Source: Chitinophagaceae bacterium (lineage in GTDB: Bacteria > Bacteroidota > Bacteroidia > Chitinophagales > Chitinophagaceae). Taken from it: a stretch of DNA of 39,867 bases. Below the pieces are notes generated by a model. The model saw only the letters and a program-made list of their open reading frames with translations. It ran no database searches and was not told the origin of the DNA. Shown here piece after piece: positions 9,717 through 16,788 of this stretch (its first letter is position 1; each line of letters opens with the position of its first letter). Where the stretch lies: the NCBI GenBank assembly GCA_027489035.1, contig JAIYAN010000025.1, forward strand, positions 1 to 39,867. Direction: 5' to 3'. The translations under genes were made by a program, and so were the position numbers.

Positions 9717-9947
9717 TTAAAGTAAACCATCAATTTTTTCAGCGAGTTTTTTATCTTTTTCGGTGATTATGTTTCCCGCATCGTGCGTGGCAAGCCATAT
9801 TTCAACCTTGTTATACACGTTGGTCCATTTGGGATGATGGTCCATTTTCTCCGCTTCTATGGCTACTCTTGTCATAAATGCAAAAGCTTCTGAGAAGTTT
9901 TTAAATTCAAATTTTTTATACAAAACATTATTGTCGTTTGTCCACAT
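9717..9947 (-). CDS. Pterin-4-alpha-carbinolamine dehydratase (4a-hydroxytetrahydrobiopterin dehydratase)
   Basis: The 76-residue product carries the PCD signature DHHPKW followed by [11 protein letters not shown] and TEKD near the C-terminus. The enzyme dehydrates 4a-hydroxytetrahydrobiopterin so that the pterin cofactor of aromatic amino acid hydroxylases can be recycled; in some bacteria the fold also acts in molybdopterin or folate metabolism. No phenylalanine hydroxylase gene is in the window, so its partner is unknown. It is shorter than the usual ~95-110 residues, beginning at the conserved W of the first strand; the ATG is 2 bases after the stop of the IPExxxVDY gene, supporting this start and co-transcription. 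Confidence 0.88.
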   Translation of the reverse strand: MWTNDNNVLYKKFEFKNFSEAFAFMTRVAIEAEKMDHHPKWTNVYNKVEIWLATHDAGNIITEKDKKLAEKIDGLL

Positions 9948-9949
9948 GA

Positions 9950-10384
9950 TTAAAAGATTAAGTGTTGTTTGTTTTTAATTTTTTCTTGATCCATTTCTAC
10001 AACAAACTGAACAGAAGGCATCATTTTAATTGTTTTTTGAAGCGACTCCAATTCATTCAATGAAAAATCTTCGCCTTTAATCATCCAAATAAAATCGAGG
10101 TGCTTAAATTCGGGAAGTAAATATTCGCCATTGTTTTGATTGTGATAAATGTAATATACCAAACTGGTTTGAGGAATTTGATATTCGTAAATAGAAAAGA
10201 AATAATTTCTGGTTTTTTTTCGAAGTTCTATTTCAAGCTCGCTGTTTAATCTAAATGTAAATCCAAGTTGTTGATTGATATGCCAAATAAACTGATAATT
10301 TTTTAATGAAGACACAACCCCCAATACATGAGAATCTTCAAAAAAAGAATCTGCTAAATCATCGTTGGATATTTTTAGTTTCAT
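9950..10384 (-). CDS. IPExxxVDY family protein (function unknown)
   Basis: A 144-residue soluble protein with no signal peptide or membrane segment. It contains a tyrosine-rich middle ([20 protein letters not shown]) and LPEFKHLDF, which corresponds to the IPExxxVDY motif that names a small Bacteroidota-specific family. The C-terminal half, with [11 protein letters not shown], also matches my recollection of that family's layout. No biochemical function is known to me. The pterin dehydratase gene begins 2 bases after its stop, so the pair is probably one transcript. About 200 bases separate it from the M28 peptidase gene upstream. The family call rests on motif memory rather than alignment. 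Confidence 0.72.
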   Translation of the reverse strand: MKLKISNDDLADSFFEDSHVLGVVSSLKNYQFIWHINQQLGFTFRLNSELEIELRKKTRNYFFSIYEYQIPQTSLVYYIYHNQNNGEYLLPEFKHLDFIWMIKGEDFSLNELESLQKTIKMMPSVQFVVEMDQEKIKNKQHLIF

Positions 10385-10414
10385 GATGGTGAAGTTAAAA
10401 CAAAAAACAAAAAA

Positions 10415-10495
10415 TGTTTATGAAGTTTATGATGTTTGAGAGGTTCAAGATGTTCAATACGTTCAATACGTTCAATAGGTTCAAAAGGTTTGAAG
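10415..10495. repeat. Degenerate 9-10-bp repeats
   Basis: A string of short units such as GTTCAATAC, GTTCAATAG and GTTCAAAAG with relatives GTTTATGA and GTTTGAGAG. Similar strings, some inverted, occur at 16235-16308, 18615-18655 and 19239-19312. No open frame is supported here. Confidence 0.7.
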
Positions 10496-10519
10496 CCAAT
10501 TCCACTTATTAGCTTCCTC

Positions 10520-10585
10520 GTTTTTTAAAAACCTTCGTGCCTTCGTGTTAAAACCTTCGTGTCAAAAAATTCTTCTCGAAGAGAA
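10520..10585 (-). repeat. Dispersed CACGAAGG repeat, degenerate copy, at the end of the M28 peptidase gene
   Basis: Read on the minus strand, directly after the M28 peptidase stop: ATTCTCTTCGAG, AAGAATTTTTT, then three spaced CACGAAGG strings. This matches the hairpin-plus-T-run-plus-CACGAAG family at 15809, 16070 and 25238, but the right arm of the hairpin is altered by an insertion. Its position after a stop codon would suit a transcription terminator. Confidence 0.65.
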
Positions 10586-12223
10586 TCAAAACGTCAATTT
10601 CAAACTCATCTCCTCTTTACCCCTAATAATTTTCACATTAATCGTTTCCCCTTTAGTATGCTTATTTAAAGCTTGCATATATGTTTGAACATCGCTTATT
10701 ATAAAATCTCCCAACTGAATAATCACATCGCCTGTTTTAATACCAGCTTTTTGTGCCGGACGATTATCACTTACACCATCCACCAAAACGCCATTTCCAC
10801 TAAACGTATAATCAGGCATAATGCCCATTGTAACTTTAAACGAACTTTTCCCCATTGAAGCCGCTTCTCTTGTTTTTAAAAATGGAATTTTATCTAACTC
10901 AACGGTTTTGCCTATCAATGATTCTATGTAGTGAATGATTTTTACTTCGCCCTCAAAATTAATTTTTTCTGCATCATCCGAAGGTTTGTGGTAATCGCTG
11001 TGTGTTCCAGTGAAGAAAAACAAAACCGGAATATCTTTTCTATAAAATGAAGTATGATCACTAGGTCCGCTACCGGCACTATCTATTTTTATTTTAAAAT
11101 AAGCGTCATTTGTATTGATAATTTTACCCCAAACTGGCGACGTTCCATATCCGCCTATCGTTAATCCATGGGTGCTATCGTTTAAACGACCAACCATATC
11201 CATGTTAATCATGTAGTTTACGGAATTGAGGTTAATCGGACAATGCTCTACAAAATATTTAGAACCATACAAACCAAGTTCTTCACCAGAGAAAGCAGCA
11301 AACAAGTAATTGTATTTTTTATTGCCTTTATTTTTTATAATTTTTGCTAAAGCTATCAATGCAGCTGTACCGCTGGCATTGTCATCTGCACCGTTATGAA
11401 TCATTGGGGTACTGCCCACATAAAGCGAATTTTTATCTTCACCATAACCCAAATGATCATAATGTGCACCCAATATTATCGTGTTTGACGCACCGTTATC
11501 AATAAATCCTGCTACATTAATTCCTTGTTTTATTTTTGGCGAAATTTCTATTTCTACCAAAACTTGATGTTGCAAATCGTTGCTTTTTTTAATTTCTTCA
11601 ACAACGCTTTTTTTACAAACCATCAACAACGCATTTAATGATTCTCTTTTGTTTTTATGATCGAAAGCAATGGTTATTCCGGTATCATTGGCATTGTAAA
11701 TAAATATTGCTTTTGGATGTTTGCTTTCGATTGTCTGTTTTAAATTTTTATATAATTCTTCATCAAAATCATAATGCGGATTTCCAATGCTATCTTGAAT
11801 TAGTTTACTCAAATCAAAAAAAGCGACATTATTGTTTATTGATTCAATGTTTGCACTTCCATTTTTGGAGTATGGCAATGGAAAATAATCATTACCAGAT
11901 TCAAACTTTTCTTTTTCGTTATTGAATTGAATTCGATTGGTTTTAAACATAACACCTTCATTCACTTCGAAAATTTGAGTATACATCTTTCCGTAACGTT
12001 CATTTGAATTGAATAGAAATAAAGGTTCTAAACCTATATCAACAAATGATTTTGTAATAAAAAGCATGGCTTCCTTCTCGCCAGCTGTTCCTGTTCTTCT
12101 TCCCTCAAGTTTATCATCGGCTAAAAAATAAACAGATTTTTTTACCGATTTTAAAATGGATTTATCAGATTGTGCAACTGCTAAATTGCAAATAAAAACA
12201 GAAATAAATAATAGATGCTTCAT
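10586..12223 (-). CDS. Secreted M28 family zinc peptidase with C-terminal PDZ domain
   Basis: The 545-residue product begins with a signal peptide (MKHLLFISVFICNLAVAQ). The M28 metal ligands and catalytic residues are visible: GAHYDHLG (H254, D256), NGADDNASG (D280), FSGEELG (catalytic E314, ligand E315), NMDMVGR (D342) and a late H412 in HSDYHKPSDD. Residues ~465-545 form a PDZ-like domain with RPAQKAGIKTGDVI. Family members are di-zinc aminopeptidases; the PDZ domain probably binds peptide ends. The product is likely periplasmic or extracellular. A longer frame starts at 12280 but would put 19 charged residues before the signal peptide, so I used the ATG at 12223. It is divergent from feoB across 111 bases. 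Confidence 0.9.
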   Translation of the reverse strand: MKHLLFISVFICNLAVAQSDKSILKSVKKSVYFLADDKLEGRRTGTAGEKEAMLFITKSFVDIGLEPLFLFNSNERYGKMYTQIFEVNEGVMFKTNRIQFNNEKEKFESGNDYFPLPYSKNGSANIESINNNVAFFDLSKLIQDSIGNPHYDFDEELYKNLKQTIESKHPKAIFIYNANDTGITIAFDHKNKRESLNALLMVCKKSVVEEIKKSNDLQHQVLVEIEISPKIKQGINVAGFIDNGASNTIILGAHYDHLGYGEDKNSLYVGSTPMIHNGADDNASGTAALIALAKIIKNKGNKKYNYLFAAFSGEELGLYGSKYFVEHCPINLNSVNYMINMDMVGRLNDSTHGLTIGGYGTSPVWGKIINTNDAYFKIKIDSAGSGPSDHTSFYRKDIPVLFFFTGTHSDYHKPSDDAEKINFEGEVKIIHYIESLIGKTVELDKIPFLKTREAASMGKSSFKVTMGIMPDYTFSGNGVLVDGVSDNRPAQKAGIKTGDVIIQLGDFIISDVQTYMQALNKHTKGETINVKIIRGKEEMSLKLTF

Positions 12224-12297
12224 GTTATAAAATTGAGATGTAAAGTTAATCATCTCTTCTTTCTTTAATTCGTAAATCATTTAAAAGGATATCGTGT

Positions 12298-12305
12298 TAC
12301 TTTTG
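12298..12305 (+). promoter_or_regulatory. Candidate -7 promoter element for feoB
   Basis: TACTTTTG fits the Bacteroidota -7 consensus TAnnTTTG and lies 29 bases before the feoB start. No TTG is seen at the expected -33 spacing, so the call rests on one element and its position in a divergent gap. Confidence 0.35.
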
Positions 12306-12334
12306 CTGTGAAAATTAATTACTAGATTCATTCA

Positions 12335-14455
12335 TTGAAAAAAACGATTAACATAGCTTTAGTTGGTAATCCCAATGCGGGAAAAACATCGTTATTCAAT
12401 GAACTTACGGGTTTGAATCAAAAAGTAGGAAATTTTCCTGGGGTAACGGTTGATAAAAAAATGGGGGTTTGTACAATTTCTGATAACATAAAAGCCAATT
12501 TTATTGATTTACCAGGTACTTATAGTTTATATCCCAAAAGAGCGGACGAATGGGTGGCATATAAAGTATTGCTTCAGCAAGATGAAACCATAAAACCCGA
12601 AATGATTTTACTGGTGGTGGATGCCAGCAATTTGAGAAGAAACCTGTTGTTTTGTACCCAAATTATAGATTTAAAATATCCGGTTGTGGTGGCGCTTACC
12701 ATGATGGATTTGGCCAAAGAAAAAGGAATAAAAATTGATATTCCTGGATTAGAAATCGAATTGGGTGTTCCCATTGTAGTGGTGAATCCGAGAAAGCAAA
12801 AAGGGATTGAGGAACTTAAAAAAACGATAGAGCATAGTATTTCAAATAAAGATCATCTGCCAAAGTCTGAGTTTATTTACAGCTCAATGTTGGCGCCAAA
12901 AGCCATCACCGAAACAAAACAAATTTTCCCTGAGTTTAATAATTACAAAGCGATTCACTATCTGATTAATTACGAACATTTTATGTTGTCAAATCAAGAA
13001 AAAGACAACATCAAACAAATTGTAACACAGAATAAATTCAATGCTACAAAAACCCAAGCAGAGGAAATCATGCAACGTTATGCGCGCATCAAACATGTGA
13101 TGCAACAAACCGTTGTAGAGTCTGATCCTTTAAAAAAATCATTATTAACCGAAAAGTTAGATTCTATTTTATTACATCGTTTATGGGGCTACGTTATCTT
13201 ACTAACGGTTTTATTTTTTCTATTTCAGTCGGTATTTTGGATGGCAAAATATCCCATGAATTTTATCGAGTGGATATTCAGTATGTTAAGTGGACAGTTT
13301 TCCAGCATATTACCAGTTGGATGGTTTAGCGATTTATTTATCAATGGATTTCTAGCCGGATTGAGTGGTATCATGATTTTTGTACCACAGATTATGATTT
13401 TATTTGGCTTGATTACTTTGCTTGAAGACAGTGGATACATGGCACGCATAAGTTTTTTAACGGATAGGATTATGCGCAAATCTGGTTTAAATGGAAAAAG
13501 TGTGATGCCGATGATTAGTGGGTTTGCTTGTGCTGTACCGGCAATCATGAGTGCAAGAAATATTGAGAATAAAAAAGAACGTTTACTCACCATAATGATA
13601 ACGCCGTTGATGAGTTGTAGCGCAAGACTTCCAGTGTATACGATATTAATTGCGTTGGTTATTCCGTCAAAAATATATTTGGGATTTATTAGTTTACAAG
13701 GATTGGTCATGATGGCGTTGTATGTGTTTGGTACAGTAATGGCAATGCTTGTAGCCTGGGTAATGAAATGGTTTATCAAATCTACTGAGCGCAGTTTTTT
13801 TATTTTAGAACTTCCAACGTATAGAAGTCCAAGATGGAAAAACATGTTTTATACCATGTATGAAAAAGCGCGCATTTTTGTTTTTGATGCAGGTAAAGTC
13901 ATCATGATAATTAGTTTATTGCTTTGGTGTTTAAGCAATTTCGGTCCATCAAAAAAAATGGAATCTATCCATGAATCATATGCTTTACAATTGAAGGAAC
14001 ATCCAACGGATTCGATTCAAATTATTCAAGAAGAAAAAACAGCCGTTCTACAACATTCATTCGCGGGCATACTTGGCCAAAGTATCGAACCGGTAATAGC
14101 TCCGTTAGGTTACGATTGGAAAATTGGGATTGCATTGATAACATCATTTGCAGCTAGGGAAGTGTTTGTGGGTACAATGGCTACTTTATATAGCGTTGGT
14201 GAAGATGCAGATGAAAACAGTTCAACACTTCGCGATAAAATGATGGCAGCCAAAAGAGCAGATGGCAGTAAAGTGTATACATTGGCAACCGGTTTATCGC
14301 TGCTTATATTTTATGTGTTGGCCATGCAATGCATGAGTACAATTGCTGTGGTAAAAAGAGAAACTAAAAGTTGGAAATGGCCAATGATTCAATTGGCATA
14401 CATGACGGGGCTGGCGTATTTATGCAGTTTTATTATTTTTCAGTTGTTGAAGTAG
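12335..14455 (+). CDS. feoB: Ferrous iron transporter FeoB
   Basis: The 706-residue protein has an N-terminal G domain: G1 GNPNAGKTS (residues 11-19), G3 DLPGTYSL and an unusual G4 reading T122MMD125, where the family normally has NxxD. The membrane half contains the two Gate-type motifs, around GFACAVPAIMSAR (Cys399) and MSCSARLPVYTILI, and a late conserved TSFAAREVFVGTMATLYSVG. FeoB imports Fe2+ across the inner membrane. The start is TTG at 12335, because an in-frame stop (12323) lies just upstream and the G1 motif begins ten residues in. No feoA or feoC is adjacent, and no separate SH3-like FeoA domain is seen in the protein. Divergent from the M28 peptidase gene. Confidence 0.95.
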   Translation: MKKTINIALVGNPNAGKTSLFNELTGLNQKVGNFPGVTVDKKMGVCTISDNIKANFIDLPGTYSLYPKRADEWVAYKVLLQQDETIKPEMILLVVDASNLRRNLLFCTQIIDLKYPVVVALTMMDLAKEKGIKIDIPGLEIELGVPIVVVNPRKQKGIEELKKTIEHSISNKDHLPKSEFIYSSMLAPKAITETKQIFPEFNNYKAIHYLINYEHFMLSNQEKDNIKQIVTQNKFNATKTQAEEIMQRYARIKHVMQQTVVESDPLKKSLLTEKLDSILLHRLWGYVILLTVLFFLFQSVFWMAKYPMNFIEWIFSMLSGQFSSILPVGWFSDLFINGFLAGLSGIMIFVPQIMILFGLITLLEDSGYMARISFLTDRIMRKSGLNGKSVMPMISGFACAVPAIMSARNIENKKERLLTIMITPLMSCSARLPVYTILIALVIPSKIYLGFISLQGLVMMALYVFGTVMAMLVAWVMKWFIKSTERSFFILELPTYRSPRWKNMFYTMYEKARIFVFDAGKVIMIISLLLWCLSNFGPSKKMESIHESYALQLKEHPTDSIQIIQEEKTAVLQHSFAGILGQSIEPVIAPLGYDWKIGIALITSFAAREVFVGTMATLYSVGEDADENSSTLRDKMMAAKRADGSKVYTLATGLSLLIFYVLAMQCMSTIAVVKRETKSWKWPMIQLAYMTGLAYLCSFIIFQLLK

Positions 14456-14468
14456 TTGTAAACAAATT

Positions 14469-14547
14469 AAAAATTAAAAATTCAAAAAAGGGAATTCAAC
14501 AATTTTAACCCATCACTTCGCTAAGATTTTTTTAATTTTTAATTTTT
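14469..14547. terminator. Possible bidirectional terminator between feoB and the lipoprotein gene
   Basis: Two perfect 14-base arms, AAAAATTAAAAATT (14469-14482) and AATTTTTAATTTTT (14534-14547), flank a 51-base loop in the gap between two convergent genes. The arms are A/T only, so the structure would be weak; a repeat-derived origin is equally possible. Confidence 0.3.
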
Positions 14548-14566
14548 ACTTTTCACTTAATAACAC

Positions 14567-15703
14567 CTACCAATTAATCGCTTGTTTCACCCCATTTAAC
14601 ACCCGAGTATATATTTTTTTGTACAACTCGTTTACAATTTCATCTTTACGTGGATCGTTTGCTCCACTGTTGTTGATTAAATCCCAATCCGTATTTGAAA
14701 TCGCTCTTTTATCGCCACTAAACGTTACTACATCTTGTTGCCATTGATAAGTTTGACGATAGGTTTTGGTGTCAACATTTTTATTTTCAACTAAATTGTT
14801 TATGCTCAATTCCAATTCTGCTATTGCGCTAAATTTAGAACTATTGTTATAAATTGTTGCATTTACGGTATTGTACACAGGGTTACCAGAAGTATCGGTT
14901 CCAATTTTAATTTGTCGACTTACATTTTTCGAAGTATTGGCAACTTCAGGATTTGGAAATTCTAATTTTTTCAAACGCAAATCAACTGTCCAATCTGGCT
15001 TTACATTAAGTCTTTTTGAATCTTTAAAACCAAATATTTTTACTGCCGAATTGTTATTCGCTAAATCATTAATTAAATTTTGTTCGAAATAATCATTCTT
15101 GTTACTAAAATTAAAAGCGCGCAAAGAAGGTTGATTGAATACACCACTTTCATCAAACGGATTAATTACCAAATTAATCATCGCATGATTGTATGCAAGT
15201 TTCATTTTATCATTGGCATCTTTAAAGTTTGGACTGTATTGATTTGCTTTGTAAAAATTATTGTATGCTGTTTTTGCATTGTCGCGACCAGCTTTATCTA
15301 AATACAAATTACCCAAATTGTAATAAGCCAAAGCTGCTGAATCTTTTGTAGTAAAAATATTCACGGCATAACTTTCAGGAGTAACCAATTTATAAGCTTC
15401 GGTAGAATTTATAATGGCATCATAAGCCATTTGCAAATATTCGTATTCTGAAATCAGCACATCCCATTTACCAATTTGTTGCGTTGTTTGATAAGCATTT
15501 ATTTTATCGAGATGTTTTTGCTTGATGATTTTATACAGTTGAGGGATTGCAGTGCGTGCATCTTCATCATCCGGGCTTTTCTTTAATTTTTTAACTGCAT
15601 CTTGTAAAGATTTATCCGAATCTTCTCTTTCTAGAAATCCTTTTCTAGATCCGCAAGAACTTGCTATAATTAGAATGCTAATAATTAGAAGAATATTTTT
15701 CAT
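14567..15703 (-). CDS. Hypothetical lipoprotein with TPR-like helical region
   Basis: The 378-residue product has a lipoprotein signal: a hydrophobic stretch ending IIASSC, with Cys17 as the lipidated residue. It is therefore predicted to sit in a cell-envelope membrane. Residues ~30-170 are helical; YYNLGNLYLDKAGRDNAKTA resembles a tetratricopeptide repeat. The rest is mixed and ends in NGVKQAINW; no catalytic motif is visible. I do not recognise a named family; it looks like a Bacteroidota-restricted envelope protein. It converges with feoB and is divergent from the PadR gene across a repeat-filled gap of over 700 bases. Confidence 0.8.
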   Translation of the reverse strand: MKNILLIISILIIASSCGSRKGFLEREDSDKSLQDAVKKLKKSPDDEDARTAIPQLYKIIKQKHLDKINAYQTTQQIGKWDVLISEYEYLQMAYDAIINSTEAYKLVTPESYAVNIFTTKDSAALAYYNLGNLYLDKAGRDNAKTAYNNFYKANQYSPNFKDANDKMKLAYNHAMINLVINPFDESGVFNQPSLRAFNFSNKNDYFEQNLINDLANNNSAVKIFGFKDSKRLNVKPDWTVDLRLKKLEFPNPEVANTSKNVSRQIKIGTDTSGNPVYNTVNATIYNNSSKFSAIAELELSINNLVENKNVDTKTYRQTYQWQQDVVTFSGDKRAISNTDWDLINNSGANDPRKDEIVNELYKKIYTRVLNGVKQAINW

Positions 15704-15722
15704 AATAAGTTTTATTAGGCCT

Positions 15723-15730
15723 CAAAAGTA
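15723..15730 (-). promoter_or_regulatory. Candidate -7 promoter element for the lipoprotein gene
   Basis: On the minus strand TACTTTTG (TAnnTTTG) lies 19 bases before the lipoprotein ATG. No clear -33 TTG is found. Confidence 0.35.
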
Positions 15731-15808
15731 AATGAAATTTTTTGACACGAATACATGAAGGTTTTATAATAAGAATTTGTGTATAATTGGAATAATTCCA
15801 TCATCTTG

Positions 15809-15877
15809 AACCGCCTGAATAAATTCTCTTCGAGAATTATTTTTTAACACTAAGGCGCTAAGACACGAAGTTTTTTT
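15809..15877 (+). repeat. Dispersed hairpin/T-run/CACGAAG repeat, copy 1
   Basis: Begins ACCGCCTGAATA, then the hairpin AATTCTCTTCGAGAATT (15822-15838; 7-base stem, 3-base loop), a T-run, AACACTAAGGCGC and TAAGACACGAAG, then more T. Nearly identical to the copy at 16070. It lies in the gap 15704-16426, in which I see no gene. Confidence 0.85.
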
Positions 15878-15965
15878 TATAAAACAAAGTTGATTATAAA
15901 TGAAAAACGCTTCCAACCTTAAACCATTAAACTATTAATCCAGCGTAGCGATTTAAACCTTTCTT

Positions 15966-16009
15966 GTTTCACGCAAAGCTCGCAAAGGAGCAAAGACGCA
16001 AAGATTTTT
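15966..16009 (+). repeat. Dispersed GCAAAG-type repeat, copy 1
   Basis: GTTTCACGCAAAGCTCGC, then AAAGGAGCAAAGACGCAAAG and ATTTTT. A second copy at 25314-25352 differs by one substitution across the 38 shared bases. Confidence 0.85.
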
Positions 16010-16069
16010 GTCATGAAGTTGTTTTAAAAATGGAAATGCTTAAAAATGGAAAAAACTTCCAACATCAAG

Positions 16070-16145
16070 AACCGCCTGAATAAATTCTCTTCGAGAATTA
16101 TTTTTTACACTAAGGCACGAAGGCGCAAAGACACGAAGTTTTTAT
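16070..16145 (+). repeat. Dispersed hairpin/T-run/CACGAAG repeat, copy 2
   Basis: Same block as at 15809: ACCGCCTGAATA, hairpin AATTCTCTTCGAGAATT (16083-16099), T-run, ACACTAAGGCACGAAGGCGC, AAAGACACGAAG, then T. The number of CACGAAG-like units differs from copy 1. Confidence 0.85.
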
Positions 16146-16234
16146 TTAGAGCGGGAAACAGAATGTGAATGAAGAAAAAAGTCAAAACTCAACATTCGCA
16201 TTCACGCTCATTTTCACGCTGACTTTTTATCCCA

Positions 16235-16308
16235 ACCTTTTGAACTCATTGAACTTATTGAACCTTTTGAACAAACCTCCCAAACCTCCCAAAACCTCCC
16301 AAACCCCT
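16235..16308. repeat. Degenerate short repeats upstream of the PadR gene
   Basis: TTGAACTCATTGAACTTATT and related TTGAAC units are followed by four units of roughly AAACCTCCC. A 78-codon frame crosses this block but is low-complexity. Confidence 0.75.
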
Positions 16309-16319
16309 TCTAAAAAATA

Positions 16320-16344
16320 TAGTATTATGCATTGCATAGTACTA
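16320..16344. promoter_or_regulatory. Palindromic operator candidate for PadR
   Basis: Two 11-base arms, TAGTATTATGC and GCATAGTACTA, are separated by ATT and match at 10 of 11 positions. The centre overlaps the TTG taken as the -33 element of the PadR-gene promoter, 82 bases before the ATG. PadR proteins are dimers that often repress their own operons, so autorepression is inferred. Confidence 0.6.
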
Positions 16345-16362
16345 ATAAAAACCCTATTTTTG
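16332..16362 (+). promoter_or_regulatory. Bacteroidota-type promoter for the PadR/PspC operon
   Basis: TTG at 16332-16334, a 20-base spacer, and TATTTTTG at 16355-16362, matching the TAnnTTTG -7 consensus. It overlaps the palindrome and lies 64 bases before the PadR ATG. Confidence 0.55.
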
Positions 16363-16426
16363 TTTTCCAAACAGATGATACAGGTTCTTTTTAGTGTTTA
16401 AATTAAAAAATATCATTACAAAACGT

Positions 16427-16750
16427 ATGAATATAGAAAATACATCCAGTCAAATGCGTAAGGGCATTTTAGAGTTTTGCATTTTATCGGTGATAAAACA
16501 GGGCGAGGCTTACCCTTCAGATATCATTACAAAAATGAAATCGGCGAACCTCAATATTTTTGAAGGAACCCTTTACCCTTTATTAACCCGTTTAAAAAAT
16601 GCGGAATTGTTAACCTATCGATGGGTAGAAAGTAATAGCGGTCCTCCAAGAAAATATTTCAGTTTAACAGAAAAGGGCAATGAATTTTATAATGAATTGG
16701 CTACCACCTGGAAAGAGCTATCGGATGCCGTTGAAAAAATTACCCAATAG
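16427..16750 (+). CDS. PadR family transcriptional regulator
   Basis: The 107-residue product is a compact winged-helix protein of the PadR family: RKGILEFCILSVIKQGEAYP near the N-terminus, then IFEGTLYPLLTRLKNAELL (recognition helix region), GPPRKYFSLTEKG (the wing) and a short C-terminal dimerisation helix. Such proteins are usually local repressors. The ATG at 16427 is preferred over a GTG at 16394, since the extra residues are absent from typical members and the wHTH starts directly after. The next gene, 38 bases downstream, encodes the PspC-domain membrane protein; this pairing is common in Bacteroidota. A palindrome upstream is the likely operator. Confidence 0.93.
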   Translation: MNIENTSSQMRKGILEFCILSVIKQGEAYPSDIITKMKSANLNIFEGTLYPLLTRLKNAELLTYRWVESNSGPPRKYFSLTEKGNEFYNELATTWKELSDAVEKITQ

Positions 16751-16788
16751 GAAATATAAATACCATTTTAAAATTAATTAATAAAGAA

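Noticed and set aside
12224..12280. Longer N-terminus for the M28 peptidase
   Set aside because: It would bury the signal peptide behind 19 mostly polar residues in the divergent promoter region.
13225..13845. 206-codon minus-strand frame inside feoB
   Set aside because: It is an antisense shadow of conserved FeoB membrane segments; no promoter or homology signal.
16165..16401. 78-codon frame before the PadR gene
   Set aside because: It runs through degenerate TTGAAC and AACCTCCC repeats and gives a low-complexity Leu/Asn/Pro peptide.
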